A stretch of DNA of 64,000 nucleotides from JAPPLB01 sp965204095 (GCA_965204095.1 OZ241991.1:1736001-1800000), one strand, 5' to 3'. Positions 18,336 to 28,174 are shown, counted from the first letter of the stretch. Notes: generated from the letters alone by a model not told the origin. Numbers and translations are program-made.

Positions 18336-19796
18336 TCACTCCCTCTTCTCGGAGTCTTTGTCGTCTTCCGCTAAAACCCACAGGTCTTTGCCGCCTCCAC
18401 CCTGACTGGAGTTCACCACCAGGCTGCCCCGGCGTAGGGCGACGCGGCAGAACGCACCGGGCACGATGCGTGTCTCGCGGCCATGGAGCACGAATGGACG
18501 CAGATCAACGTGGCGCGGCTCGGCGCGGCCTTCGATCAGACAAGGCGCGCGGGAGAGCGCCAGTACGGGCTGCGAGATATAGTCGGCCGGGTTGGCGCTC
18601 ATCTGCTTGGCGTAGGTCTCACGCTCCTCGGGCGTGGAGTGGGGGCCGACCAGCATGCCGTACCCACCTGACTCGCCAACTCGCTTCACTACCAGGTTCT
18701 CCAGGTTGTCGAGGGTGTACTCGAGATCCTTCGGTCGCCGGCAGATATGAGTCTTCACATTGGCCAGAAGCGGCTCTTCACCCAAGTAATAGCGGATCAT
18801 GTCAGGCACGTAGGCATAAACACTCTTGTCGTCAGCTACGCCCGTTCCGGGTGAGTTCACCAGGGCTACATTGCCGAGTTTGTAGGCGTGCAGCAACCCG
18901 GGCACGCCGAGTAGAGAGTCCGCACGGAAGACGAGCGGATCGAGAAAATCGTCGTCCACACGCCGGTAGATCACATCGACACGCCGCAGGCCTGCTGTGG
19001 TGCGCATGTAAACGAAACCGTTGTTGACCAACAGGTCGCGGCCTTCGACCAGCTCCGCGCCAATCTCGCGAGCCAGGAACAGGTGCTCATAGAAGGCGGA
19101 GTTGTAGACGCCGGGCGTCAGGAGCGCGATGCACGGGTCGGAGTTCCCTCTCGGAGCCAGCTCTCGCAGGGTCTTGAGCAATACGCGTCCGTAGTGCTCA
19201 ACCTCCTGTACACCGGTTTTGCGGTAGAGGCGTCGTAGACTTGCCTTCACCGCTTTGCGATTGGCAACCATGTACGAAACACCCGAGGGGACTCGCAGGT
19301 TGTCCTCCAGCACCATGAAACCGTCGTTGGTACGCACCAGGTCGGTACCACAAATGGCGACCCAGACGCCGTGGGGCGCAGAGAAACCGCGCATCTCGAT
19401 ACGGTACTGGGGACAGCCACGCACCATTTCCACTGGGATGACACCGTCGGCGATGATGCGCGCTTCGTTGTAGATATCCTCCAGGAAGCGGTTCAGCGCG
19501 CCGAGGCGTTGGGTCAGGCCGACTTCAAGATGCCGCCATTCGGCGCCCGAGAGAATCCGGGGCAGGCAGTCGATGGGGATGATGCGCTCGTCGGCTTCTT
19601 CGTCGCCGTAAACGGTAAAGGTGATGCCCTCATTCAAGAATGAGCGCGTAATCCGTTCCTGGATGCTGCCCAACTCCTCGGCAGAGAGCTTTCTCAGTGT
19701 TTCGTAGAGAAGCCGAGAATGTTCCCGGGGGGCGCCGTCCGGCAAGAACATCTCGTCGTAATTATCGGCATCCAGGTTATAGTCATCGAAATCCAT
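18336..19796 (-). CDS. Circularly permuted ATP-grasp protein (DUF404/DUF407)
   Basis: The 486-residue protein has DUF404 (ERITRSFLNEGITFTVYGDE) and the permuted ATP-grasp core: VWVAICGTDLVRTNDGFMVL, EDNLRVPSGVSYMVANRK, then NLENLVVKRVGESGGYGMLV as the nucleotide-binding segment and a final PFVLHGRETRIVPGAFCRV. ATP-grasp enzymes join carboxylates to amines, so a peptide-like ligation is expected; the substrate is unknown. It is the first gene of the ATP-grasp/alpha-E/transglutaminase operon. Confidence 0.93.
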   Translation of the reverse strand: MDFDDYNLDADNYDEMFLPDGAPREHSRLLYETLRKLSAEELGSIQERITRSFLNEGITFTVYGDEEADERIIPIDCLPRILSGAEWRHLEVGLTQRLGALNRFLEDIYNEARIIADGVIPVEMVRGCPQYRIEMRGFSAPHGVWVAICGTDLVRTNDGFMVLEDNLRVPSGVSYMVANRKAVKASLRRLYRKTGVQEVEHYGRVLLKTLRELAPRGNSDPCIALLTPGVYNSAFYEHLFLAREIGAELVEGRDLLVNNGFVYMRTTAGLRRVDVIYRRVDDDFLDPLVFRADSLLGVPGLLHAYKLGNVALVNSPGTGVADDKSVYAYVPDMIRYYLGEEPLLANVKTHICRRPKDLEYTLDNLENLVVKRVGESGGYGMLVGPHSTPEERETYAKQMSANPADYISQPVLALSRAPCLIEGRAEPRHVDLRPFVLHGRETRIVPGAFCRVALRRGSLVVNSSQGGGGKDLWVLAEDDKDSEKRE

Positions 19797-19841
19797 GGCG
19801 ATAATGCAACAGGGGTTTGCGGAAAATATCAGAATAATCGG

Positions 19842-21260
19842 TCAGACTGGCGGCCGCCCCCGGTGCCAGTCAGTCCGATTTTGGAATTCCTTGCCCAAAG
19901 CGATCAGCGCAGCCTCGTTGTGAGGACGCGAAACAAGTTGAAGCGCTGTCGGCAGGTTGTTGAGTCCGAACCCACATGGGATCGTCAGCGCCGGCAGCCC
20001 CGCGGCGTTCCCCGCCGCTCCCAAGTCAGTGTTCCCTTTGTCGGTTAGCTCCAGGTTTCTGCTGCGCCGGGTCCCCGATACCTCCTCGATGAGTGGCGCG
20101 GTTTCCGCGGATGCCGGCTGCACGACAATGTCCACTTCCTCGAAGAACTCCGCAAGCTTCCCTTGCATCACACGACGAATCCGCATCGCTTTCAGGTAAT
20201 CCGTCGCCGGAATACCGAGACCGCGCCGCAACCCCTTCTTTTGGCGGGGATCCGGGTGGTTCTCGAATGCCTCGCTGCGGATGACGTCCTCGAACACCGC
20301 TGCCGCCTCACAGGAAATCAGCGTTCGGGCAACGTCCCGATACGGCATTTCCGGAAGCGAAGCAGGTTTCATCTGCGCGCCGGTGTCGCATAAGACTTCG
20401 AGCGCTTCGCGCAGAGCGGGACGTGAATCCGGATGAGCCCATTCCTCGAAATCCACTTCCGAGTAGCCGACCCGCAGCATGGATACCGGTGGCGCCGGCT
20501 CGTCGACGCGAAAGCGCCGTCCCGACTGCGAGGGATCATCTTCATCAGGTCCCGAGATCGCCTCGAGCACCAGCGCGCAATCTTCCGCCGAGCGGCACAT
20601 CGGCCCGAGCTTGTCCATCGTCCACGAGAGCGCCATAGCGCCGGAACGGCTGACCAAACCATATGTCGGCCGCAGGCCCGTGACTCCACAGTAAGAACAA
20701 GGCCCGACGATCGACCCCCACGTCTCGGACCCGATCGCGAAGGGCACCATCGCCGCCGAGACAGCGCTGCCCGAACCACTCGACGATCCTCCAGCCCAAT
20801 AATCAGGATTCCACGGATTCCGACCGGGCCCATGCAGTGATTCCGTCGGGTGTTCGTAGCCCCCGCCGCCGGCAAAACGAACCATCGCCAACTTGGCCGC
20901 CAATACGCCGCGGGCATGAGCCAGCTTTCGGACCACCGTGGCGTCAAAGTCGAACTGCTGGTCGCGAAACACTTCGGAGCCCCAAGAGGTCACATAGCCT
21001 CTCGCGGCCAACAGATCCTTTACCCCGAATGGGATGCCTTGTAAAGGGCCTTCCAGCCTGCCTTGCTGAAACAGTCGATCTGCCGCGTCCGCTTCAGACA
21101 GCGCCGTTTCTTCGGTCAACCGGGCAACGGAGTTGAAGCGAGGACCCAATTCTCGAAGCCGCTTCAGATAGGCCTGGGTCAGTTCCCGGCTCGTAATAGC
21201 GTGCTCGGTAAGGAGGCGACCCAACTCGGGGATCGTCGAGTACAGTACGTCTTCGTCCAT
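19842..21260 (-). CDS. Amidase signature family enzyme
   Basis: The 472-residue enzyme carries the Ser-cisSer-Lys triad of the family: K81 (PFGVKDLLA), the cis-Ser at 159/160 (AGGSSSGSGSAV) and nucleophile S183 (GSETWGSIVGP). It hydrolyses an amide, possibly a small amide rather than Gln-tRNA, since no gatC or gatB is near. Its ATG directly follows the stop of a 67-residue Tat-signal peptide gene (TAG then ATG), implying co-translation. Confidence 0.92.
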   Translation of the reverse strand: MDEDVLYSTIPELGRLLTEHAITSRELTQAYLKRLRELGPRFNSVARLTEETALSEADAADRLFQQGRLEGPLQGIPFGVKDLLAARGYVTSWGSEVFRDQQFDFDATVVRKLAHARGVLAAKLAMVRFAGGGGYEHPTESLHGPGRNPWNPDYWAGGSSSGSGSAVSAAMVPFAIGSETWGSIVGPCSYCGVTGLRPTYGLVSRSGAMALSWTMDKLGPMCRSAEDCALVLEAISGPDEDDPSQSGRRFRVDEPAPPVSMLRVGYSEVDFEEWAHPDSRPALREALEVLCDTGAQMKPASLPEMPYRDVARTLISCEAAAVFEDVIRSEAFENHPDPRQKKGLRRGLGIPATDYLKAMRIRRVMQGKLAEFFEEVDIVVQPASAETAPLIEEVSGTRRSRNLELTDKGNTDLGAAGNAAGLPALTIPCGFGLNNLPTALQLVSRPHNEAALIALGKEFQNRTDWHRGRPPV

Positions 21261-21464
21261 CTAAGCCTTGAAGGTGAAAGAGGGCTCCATGCTTCGCACG
21301 AGATCATGCTCGGCCAGTCCGGGATTGACGGAACAAAGCGGCGATGAGGCTTCACCCTGATCCTCGGCTCCTTCTTGCTTCTGCTGCGCCGCGGAGGCCG
21401 GCGCCGCAACGGCCGTCAATGCGGCGAGTGTCTTGCCGAAGCGTCGTCTCGAAGTCTTTTCCAT
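21261..21464 (-). CDS. Small twin-arginine signal protein upstream of amidase
   Basis: A 67-residue product starting at ATG 21464 with a twin-arginine signal (MEKTSRRRFGKTLAALTAVA). It continues with an Ala/Gln/Glu-rich linker and a short conserved-looking tail (PLCSVNPGLAEHDLVRSMEP). The open frame extends much further upstream, but that part is antisense to plsC and is not credible. The stop abuts the amidase start with no gap. Its function is unknown; a small exported partner of the amidase pathway is a reasonable guess. Confidence 0.7.
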   Translation of the reverse strand: MEKTSRRRFGKTLAALTAVAAPASAAQQKQEGAEDQGEASSPLCSVNPGLAEHDLVRSMEPSFTFKA

Positions 21465-21530
21465 CGTTGTTTCCCGATATTCCGGTTGATTATGGCGACC
21501 GTAAGATACCACAATGGCTGATCCTGTACG

Positions 21531-22241
21531 ATGTTGCGGACCTATCTGCTTGTATTCCCTTTTCTCGTTCTCTATGTGGTCGTCGTTTCCGCTATCTTTG
21601 TCCCCTTCACTTGGGTCACGAAGAACATCAAGCCCATCTACCGCATGGCGCAGATCGGAGCCCACTCGGCTCTGCGCCTTGCCGGAGTACGGCTGAGATT
21701 GCTCCACCGCGAACACGCGTTCGCACCGGCCACGGCGGTCTTCGTCTGTAACCACGTCAGCAATCTTGACCCGCCCGCGCTGTTCGGCGCCTTGCCGCGG
21801 ATCGTCGTCGTGCTGAAGGAATCTCTGGGCAGGATTCCGATACTCGGCTACGTCATGAGCCTGGGCGGCTTCATCTACGTCAACCGCACGGACCGCGAAT
21901 CCCGGCGCCGCGCCATGGAAGCTAGCGTTGCCAGCCTGCGCAGAGGAATTTCTCTGCTTGTTTTTCCCGAGGGCACGCGCAGCCCCGACGGCAAGCTCCT
22001 TCCATTTCGTCCCGGTCCGTTCTCGATGGCCATCGAAGCCCAGGTACCGATCGTACCCATCTCCGTGCACGGCAGTCGTCGGCTGATGCCCAAAGGCAGC
22101 AATTGGGTTCAGCCCGGTGAAGTCACCCTCATCTTCCACGAACCCATCGTCACGGAGGGCTTGGCCATCCACGACCGCATTAACCTGATGGAGCGCACGC
22201 GTTTCGTCATCGAGAAGGCGCTTGTGGAAACAGGAGAATAG
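21531..22241 (+). CDS. plsC: 1-acyl-sn-glycerol-3-phosphate acyltransferase
   Basis: The 236-residue membrane enzyme has an N-terminal hydrophobic anchor (residues 5-27) and the acyltransferase motifs NHVSNLD (H75, D80), FPEGTRSPDGK and VPIVPISVHGS. It acylates lysophosphatidic acid to phosphatidic acid in phospholipid synthesis. The length is typical. It is transcribed divergently from the Tat peptide/amidase pair, with 66 bases between the starts. Confidence 0.93.
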   Translation: MLRTYLLVFPFLVLYVVVVSAIFVPFTWVTKNIKPIYRMAQIGAHSALRLAGVRLRLLHREHAFAPATAVFVCNHVSNLDPPALFGALPRIVVVLKESLGRIPILGYVMSLGGFIYVNRTDRESRRRAMEASVASLRRGISLLVFPEGTRSPDGKLLPFRPGPFSMAIEAQVPIVPISVHGSRRLMPKGSNWVQPGEVTLIFHEPIVTEGLAIHDRINLMERTRFVIEKALVETGE

Positions 22242-22410
22242 CAACCCCGCCTTCCATCCGGATCTCCGCCGAACTCTTCCGGGAAAATACAACGCCTCTT
22301 CAAGATGCCGTAACGAAATCACGCAACTGATTTTCCGAGTGTTCCCGGAAGACGGATTGTTGCGTCGTATTCCAAGCGGCCAGATTCAGAACACCCCAAA
22401 ACCCGCCCTC

Positions 22411-24510
22411 TCAATCCAAGGGGATCACGGGAAGCACAATGTGAGACGGATGCTGAGTGTCGACATAGATGCTGTTTTCCGCAATGACGCTCTTGCCCCC
22501 CATCATGTACGGGTCCCCCGTATTGGGATTAGGATCATATGCCGGGTAGTTGCTGCTGGAGATATCGACGCGAATCCGGTGGCCCTTTCGGAAGAGGTTG
22601 CTGGTGGGAGGCATGTCGATGACAAACTCGTAAACCTCGCCCGGCGTCATGAGCTCAGCTTTCTCGAAGCCGTTCCGGTAGCGCATGCGCAGAATGCTGT
22701 CGGAGAGATTCATCGCAAAGCCTTCCGGGTAGTCTTCGTTGGGCGGATGCACGTCGATGAGTTTGGCCGTGAAATCGGTATCGACCGCCGACGAAGAAGC
22801 CCAGAGCCTCACGCTGATCGGACCCGTCACCTCGGTGTCAGCCGCCAGCGGCGACGTCATGAATACCAGAACGTCTGCACGCGCCGCGAGGGGCAGATTT
22901 GAGTTGCAGCCGAAGTACTCGGGGTTTTCTCTCTGGTCATATGGGCCAAAGGGAACAAACGGAGCCTTGAGTTCGCTCCGGTCGGAGAGAAAATAGGAGG
23001 TGCCTCCTACAGTCGGTACCGGGTTTTTCGGATCGTAAACAAAGCTGGACGCCGCTTCGTCCCCGGGCCTCGTTGTGCTCAGCGTGCCGCCGGCATGAAA
23101 GTAATAATTCGTGTAGCGGGTACGCGGGAGCGGCCAGTCGTTTTCAATACGCCACCTGCCACCGTGGTTGAGACGCCCGTCACTGTTCCTGCGCCCATCC
23201 CCTCCCCCCATGACAAAGATCTTCACAGGAGGCTCCGTCAGCGAACCGGTCTTTCTGTCTCTCAACGTCGCATCGAACCAGTTCCGCTGCACGGCGTTGT
23301 ACTCGTCGTAGCTCATTTCAGCGTCCCGTCCGAAGTCGACTTCTCCCGCGTAACGGTTCCGGTCCATGTGTGTCCAGGGCCCCATCAGGAGCTTGATCCT
23401 GCTCTTCTTGCGCTTGGAAAGACCCGTGTAGAAAACTTCTTCCCGATAAAGGTCATACCAGCCGGCCACGTAGTATCCCGGGATGTCCTTGTAGTCATCG
23501 AAGAACTCTTCCGGCTGCCAAAGAGGCACCTTTTTCCAGAAATCGCTGTAGTCGGTCTCCGTCATCATGTCGAAGAACCAGCGCTCGGTCTCGGCATCAG
23601 AGCTGAAAGGAGTCAGACCTCTCTTGAGAGGCATTCGTGACAGCCACTCGGACGACTTCCTCCACGGATCGTGGGCCGCCTTCCTCAGAACGGGGTCTTC
23701 AAGGGCAAGCTTGCTGCTCCCGGCCATCATGAAGGCGATCGGTAATGTGTACATCAGAAACGTTCCGTGGTGGCGGAAACCGTTCTGGTAATAATTTGCA
23801 GGCGCCTTGACATGAAAGACTGAAGCCAGATGCGGAGGGTTGATCGCCGCGGCGGCGGCTTGTACGGCCCCCAGGTACGAGATTCCCGTCATGCCGACCC
23901 GGCCGTTGGACCAGGGGCGGAGAGCGATCCATTCAATCGTGTCGTATCCGTCCTCGGCCTCGGCAACACCGTGATAATGCGATCCCCCCGACTTGTACCG
24001 GCCCCGAACGTCTTGAATCACGACCACGTACCCCCACCGGACAAACGATTCGTAGTCGAGCTGCTTCTGAGCGTTGTCCTTGTTGTAGCTCGTGCGTATC
24101 AGAATCACCGGGAACCTGCCCTCGACCGGCTCTCCGCGCCGCGCCGGACGATACACGTCGGCAACGAGCTTCACGCCGTCCCGCATTTCGACTGGAACGT
24201 CCCGCTCGACGAAGACATCGAACTCTTCTTTATCGGCGCCGAGGGGTTTGTTGGAGACAGGGTTTCTTTGAGCCATGGCGATCACGAGTTCGGTTCTGTT
24301 TTCTTGATGCAAGTCGGCGGAGCCAGTGCTGGACCTGTCCTTGCCTGCCGCCTGCGCCTGCCTGATTTCTGCATGCGGAGCGCGCCTGGCGTCATGTCCT
24401 TGAGCTTCACAATGCGGCGCGGTAGAAAACAGAAGAGCGCCGGCCGCCAACAGGCAGGCTCGCTGCGGCCCCAGGACACAAGCGATTCTTGCGATCCGTG
24501 AGCCCGTCAT
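22411..24510 (-). CDS. CocE/NonD family hydrolase (X-Pro dipeptidyl-peptidase S15-like)
   Basis: The 699-residue enzyme has an N-terminal hydrophobic segment (residues 12-32, ending near HCEAQ) suggesting export. The alpha/beta-hydrolase domain shows the nucleophile elbow GMTGISYLGAVQ and DVRGRYKSGG. A C-terminal jelly-roll domain of the X-Pro dipeptidyl-peptidase type follows (VTGPISVRLWASSSAVDTDF, FRKGHRIRVDISSSNYPAYD). It probably hydrolyses an ester or acyl-peptide. The oxidoreductase gene ends 27 bases upstream on the same strand. Confidence 0.92.
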   Translation of the reverse strand: MTGSRIARIACVLGPQRACLLAAGALLFSTAPHCEAQGHDARRAPHAEIRQAQAAGKDRSSTGSADLHQENRTELVIAMAQRNPVSNKPLGADKEEFDVFVERDVPVEMRDGVKLVADVYRPARRGEPVEGRFPVILIRTSYNKDNAQKQLDYESFVRWGYVVVIQDVRGRYKSGGSHYHGVAEAEDGYDTIEWIALRPWSNGRVGMTGISYLGAVQAAAAAINPPHLASVFHVKAPANYYQNGFRHHGTFLMYTLPIAFMMAGSSKLALEDPVLRKAAHDPWRKSSEWLSRMPLKRGLTPFSSDAETERWFFDMMTETDYSDFWKKVPLWQPEEFFDDYKDIPGYYVAGWYDLYREEVFYTGLSKRKKSRIKLLMGPWTHMDRNRYAGEVDFGRDAEMSYDEYNAVQRNWFDATLRDRKTGSLTEPPVKIFVMGGGDGRRNSDGRLNHGGRWRIENDWPLPRTRYTNYYFHAGGTLSTTRPGDEAASSFVYDPKNPVPTVGGTSYFLSDRSELKAPFVPFGPYDQRENPEYFGCNSNLPLAARADVLVFMTSPLAADTEVTGPISVRLWASSSAVDTDFTAKLIDVHPPNEDYPEGFAMNLSDSILRMRYRNGFEKAELMTPGEVYEFVIDMPPTSNLFRKGHRIRVDISSSNYPAYDPNPNTGDPYMMGGKSVIAENSIYVDTQHPSHIVLPVIPLD

Positions 24511-24537
24511 CTCTCTTGACCTTCAGGGCCGGCGCCG

Positions 24538-25752
24538 CTAGCCCGGTTGATCGAACTGGGGAACCTCCATCTGCTCTCCGTTCTTGAGCGATGACTCGTG
24601 CGCGACGATGCCCGGGACGGTCATGGCCAGAGACTCGTAGAGGTCGATGGCCGGCTCGCGATCCTCCAGCAGAGCATTGATGAACTCGGCGCTGATAAAT
24701 ACATGGCTCCCGCCGTGACCGCTTGCGAGGCGCATCGGCTCCGGGAGCATGTCGCTCTTCCAATACTCCGGTATTTCAACCGGCTCGGGAGGACCGGTCG
24801 GGTCCCCCGTTCGCTTGGCCCAACTGTTGGGGTGCAGACCTCGATTTCGCATGTACAGCGACCCTTTCTCTCCGAACCACTGTGCGCGTTCTCCGCCCGC
24901 TCCAACCAGCTTGAACATGTTGCAGCGAACCATGTGGCCGCGGTCGGTTTGCATCAGCGCTGCTTCGTTCCAGAAGGGGTTGTTGTATCGGTTGTCGTCA
25001 TTGTGCGGATGACTGGTTCCCCAGCCCAGGCTGGAGACCCGCACGATGCGTTCGCCGGTCACTCCCACCAGGAAACCCGTCGAATGCGTCGGATACAGCA
25101 TCGGAGGATAGCCCCAGCGCCAGCTCCGAGAGCCGTCGGGTTCGTAAAACATGGTGGTCTTGTCATTGACAATCTTGTCGAGGTCTTGGTTGTGGTAATA
25201 CTCGACCTCGCTGTAGAAGATTGCTCCGAAACCGCCCGACCTGAAAAGGTTCCTGGCGTAGATACAGGCCTGCCGGTAATAACTCGTCTCCGCCATCATG
25301 TAACGAAGGCCTGTCTTTTCTTTGAGCTCCTTGAGTCTTTCGGCTTCAGCCAGCGTCAAACAGGCCGGCACGGCGCAAACGACGTGCAGACCACGGCGCA
25401 TGCACATCTCGACATGCCGCGCGTGGTCGGGAGCTCCCGTGAATACGGCCACGGCGTCGAGGTTCTTGGCCCGCTGCAGCATCACCTCGAGCGAGTCGTA
25501 GAAGTTGTCGCAACGATACCTCTCGCGGAGCCTCTTGCGTCGGTCGGCCCTCAGATCCGTAACGGCGGCCACCTCGCAGTTGGGATGGTTGTGCCATTGA
25601 AAGGCGGCTCCGAACCCGCCTCCGACGACACCAAGCCGGATCTTTTTTGTAGACCCGGCAGGCGCGGCCAAACCTGGTCTCATCGCCACCGCAGAACTGA
25701 GAGCGGCCGCACTCAGCGCCGAAGCGCCCAGAAACTCGCGTCTGGTCTCCAT
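24538..25752 (-). CDS. Gfo/Idh/MocA family oxidoreductase, Tat-exported
   Basis: The 404-residue protein begins with a twin-arginine signal (METRREFLGASALSAAALSS) and then a Rossmann NAD(P)-binding domain (IRLGVVGGGFGAAFQWHNHP). The C-terminal alpha/beta domain contains a FYSEVEYYHNQDL stretch. Members of this family oxidise or reduce sugars and inositols with NAD(P); Tat-exported forms are common in Acidobacteriota and Planctomycetes. It lies directly upstream of the CocE hydrolase gene and may share its transcript. Confidence 0.92.
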   Translation of the reverse strand: METRREFLGASALSAAALSSAVAMRPGLAAPAGSTKKIRLGVVGGGFGAAFQWHNHPNCEVAAVTDLRADRRKRLRERYRCDNFYDSLEVMLQRAKNLDAVAVFTGAPDHARHVEMCMRRGLHVVCAVPACLTLAEAERLKELKEKTGLRYMMAETSYYRQACIYARNLFRSGGFGAIFYSEVEYYHNQDLDKIVNDKTTMFYEPDGSRSWRWGYPPMLYPTHSTGFLVGVTGERIVRVSSLGWGTSHPHNDDNRYNNPFWNEAALMQTDRGHMVRCNMFKLVGAGGERAQWFGEKGSLYMRNRGLHPNSWAKRTGDPTGPPEPVEIPEYWKSDMLPEPMRLASGHGGSHVFISAEFINALLEDREPAIDLYESLAMTVPGIVAHESSLKNGEQMEVPQFDQPG

Positions 25753-26068
25753 ATCCTTCTGCCACCTCCCGTCAGGATTGAGCGGCGGCTCAAAATCGTT
25801 TCCTTGATCGGCGTCGCTCTACCCAGCAACCCTACCTCAATACACCTTCCCGGTCAATGCCAAACACACAATCTGCTCGATCTGCCTTGCGTGCCTATCC
25901 GGAACGTCTGTCCGGGCTCTCCCATCGCACCGCATAAACATCTTCCCTACCTCGGAACGGACTTTGAAACAAAGCGATTCACTGCTCAGCTTTGCCTGAG
26001 ACAGTTGTCCGATCACTCGCCGGCCGGCGTTCGAAACTGCGCTTTCCCATTCAGCGGAGGTGTGAGTG
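25753..26068. other. Intergenic region without recognised features
   Basis: These 316 bases lie between the starts side of the oxidoreductase gene and the end of the SWIM-protein gene. I saw no gene, RNA, terminator or repeat. The promoter for the oxidoreductase/hydrolase pair should lie here, but no consensus boxes were convincing. Confidence 0.4.
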
Positions 26069-27877
26069 CTATCGCGGATAGAGCGACTGACGCCGCTGTT
26101 CCAGTAGTTTGATGAAATTGCGCTTGCGTTTGTATTTCAAGCGGAGCGATTCAAGCTGGCTCACGAACTCTGCGCTTCGGCCCATCCGATTCATGAGCGC
26201 GGCCGCCTTCACCAGCAAGTCGACTGCGTCGTCGTAATGCGAATTCCGCGTCCTCGTCACGGACACTTCAGCCTGCTGAAGGTAGATGGGAACCGCGTCC
26301 TCTGGATGGTCGCCTTCCCGTTCTTCCGCCAGCCGGAGCCAGAGCGCGGCCGAGCAACCCCCCACCTGAGCTTCGCGCCACGCAGCTTCGACCTCGTGCT
26401 CGTACAGGAAAATCTCGACCAATGGCGAGTGGTCGTCATCTAACTGCATCCAGCGGAGCCGATTTTGCTTGCGGTTCTCCCGGCCGGCGGATTCGATGCG
26501 ATTTCGGATTTCCAACAACGCACGTTCCCGCCACTCCTTCCAACTCCCCGCTTTGTTGGCGTGCTGTTCGAGCGTGCGGTATCTCTCCAAGCCCGGGTGC
26601 CCCACGTATGCGGCCCACATCAGGTTCATGGCATCGTCATGGCGTCGGCGGCGGTGATACTCTTCGGCCGCGAACTCCCGGAGCCGCCCGTCCGTCCTTT
26701 CCGGAAAGGCCTTCAGGCCCTGCTCCGCCCACTCCAGCGCCTTGTCGTGCTGGCCGTTCTCGTGGTAGATCTCAGCGATCCTCAGATAGTTGTATGCATG
26801 TGAAAGGTTGCGGCTCATGACTGCAACGAGGGCCTCGGGGTCGCCGGACAGGCGGGCCAGGGTTTCCATGATGCGAGTAATCCGGAAATGCTTCCCCCAA
26901 TCGGACGTCCGGTCGTTCGCGGTTCGCGCGGGAACCTTTTTCCACTCTTCGGAGGCGAGCTTCCGGTATGCCTCCATGCCCTTGGGCCCGAGGATATCGG
27001 CGTAGCGGTAGGCTGCTTCGAAATACACCTCGAAGTCGTTGTGCAGTTCCCAATGAAACAGTCTGCCGGCCAGTGCGACAGGCTCCGGCTTGGCTTCCTC
27101 GCAGGCTCTGTAGTGGATGTCCACCAACCGGTCTCGGAATCCCCCCATGTAGCCGTCGGAGTCGTCGACAGACCCCAGCGCCGCCGTCAATGATCGAAGG
27201 GCAGATTCACAAAGCTCGATCACGTCGGCGGGCTGCCCATCCCGCAGTAATTGCTCGACCGAATCGATAGCGTCATCCATGCCGCGTGCGTACGACGGCA
27301 TCTCACGATAGTGAACGAAGTGACGGACCCGGACCGCCTTGTCGAATGCTTTTTGAATCGCTGCCACGCCGGTCCCGGCTCCGGAGCGCCGGGCCGCGTG
27401 GAGCATCAATCTCTCCCGTAAGCGGTCATCGGTCTTCGCCCATTCGAGCAGCGTCCCGACGATTTCTTCTTTTTTCTCCGCCAGGAGAATCTTCTTGGCG
27501 TCGGCTAGGGTAACCTCTTTGACCTTGTCTCGACGCTCGGCCTGCACCAGTTCGGCCGGGCGATGCAAGCAAGCAAGAGCCGTGGCCACGCAGTGCTTGC
27601 AGAAGGCGCCCTCGCTACCGTGGGGGCAATCGCAGGAGTAGTCCAGGAGACCCTCGTCCGAGGAAAGCTCCACCGTGTAATCATCGTTTCCCCGCACGAC
27701 TGCCCGGACCCGGCCGGCATCTTCTTCGAAGGACTTCACGTGCCCGTGGCGGTAGTACTCGACGCCCCGCTGATACGATCGATCTCCCGCAAGCCGGCGG
27801 ATCACCGCGTCGTTCGTCGCACGTGAGAGTTCGCTCGACACAGGGAGATTATCGTTGAGGGTGCAGGCAAAGCACAA
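26069..27877 (-). CDS. SWIM zinc-finger protein with TPR-like helical repeats
   Basis: The 602-residue protein carries a SWIM zinc finger near residues 75-100 (LLDYSCDCPHGSEGAFCKHC, CxC...CxHC pattern). The rest is a long alpha-helical region with repeat-like segments (for example YLRIAEIYHENGQHDKALEW), consistent with TPR-type packing. SWIM domains bind DNA or proteins and often occur near SNF2 helicases, but no helicase is adjacent here. The start may be a few residues downstream of the first Met. Confidence 0.82.
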   Translation of the reverse strand: MCFACTLNDNLPVSSELSRATNDAVIRRLAGDRSYQRGVEYYRHGHVKSFEEDAGRVRAVVRGNDDYTVELSSDEGLLDYSCDCPHGSEGAFCKHCVATALACLHRPAELVQAERRDKVKEVTLADAKKILLAEKKEEIVGTLLEWAKTDDRLRERLMLHAARRSGAGTGVAAIQKAFDKAVRVRHFVHYREMPSYARGMDDAIDSVEQLLRDGQPADVIELCESALRSLTAALGSVDDSDGYMGGFRDRLVDIHYRACEEAKPEPVALAGRLFHWELHNDFEVYFEAAYRYADILGPKGMEAYRKLASEEWKKVPARTANDRTSDWGKHFRITRIMETLARLSGDPEALVAVMSRNLSHAYNYLRIAEIYHENGQHDKALEWAEQGLKAFPERTDGRLREFAAEEYHRRRRHDDAMNLMWAAYVGHPGLERYRTLEQHANKAGSWKEWRERALLEIRNRIESAGRENRKQNRLRWMQLDDDHSPLVEIFLYEHEVEAAWREAQVGGCSAALWLRLAEEREGDHPEDAVPIYLQQAEVSVTRTRNSHYDDAVDLLVKAAALMNRMGRSAEFVSQLESLRLKYKRKRNFIKLLEQRRQSLYPR

Positions 27878-27940
27878 TTTGCAGGGTCAGTCACACGATG
27901 AACTCCAGGGGCGACGAAGGATTGCCGTGCTTCAGGGGTC

Positions 27941-28174
27941 TCAGGCTCGCGAATGCATGCGATCCAGTTTGTCGAGCAATGCCAATCCGCGCTCGACTTT
28001 GCCGCGGGCCGCTCGCAGTCGGAAACGCATCTCGGTGTCGTGCTCGGTTAACGCCCGTACGGAGAGTTCCTCCATCAGCTTGTTCACACTCACGCCGCGT
28101 TGCTTGGCCATCGCCGCCAGGCGATCTCGATGGGCATCAGGTACCCGGATTGTCAACGTTGCCATGTCAGTCAA
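27941..28174 (-). CDS. Ribbon-helix-helix antitoxin of a PIN toxin
   Basis: A 77-residue protein with a ribbon-helix-helix beginning (ATLTIRVPDAHRDRLAAMAK, then RGVSVNKLMEELSVRAL) and a charged helical tail. It overlaps the start side of the PIN gene by 8 bases. It probably neutralises the PIN nuclease and represses the pair. The toxin gene comes first here, the reverse of the usual order. A second Met at codon 4 is an alternative start. Confidence 0.8.
   Translation of the reverse strand: MTDMATLTIRVPDAHRDRLAAMAKQRGVSVNKLMEELSVRALTEHDTEMRFRLRAARGKVERGLALLDKLDRMHSRA

Noticed and set aside
21465..22322. Extension of the small Tat peptide gene to a 353-residue protein
   Set aside because: The upstream part is antisense to plsC and not protein-like. 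The twin-arginine signal begins at ATG 21464, which fits a real start.
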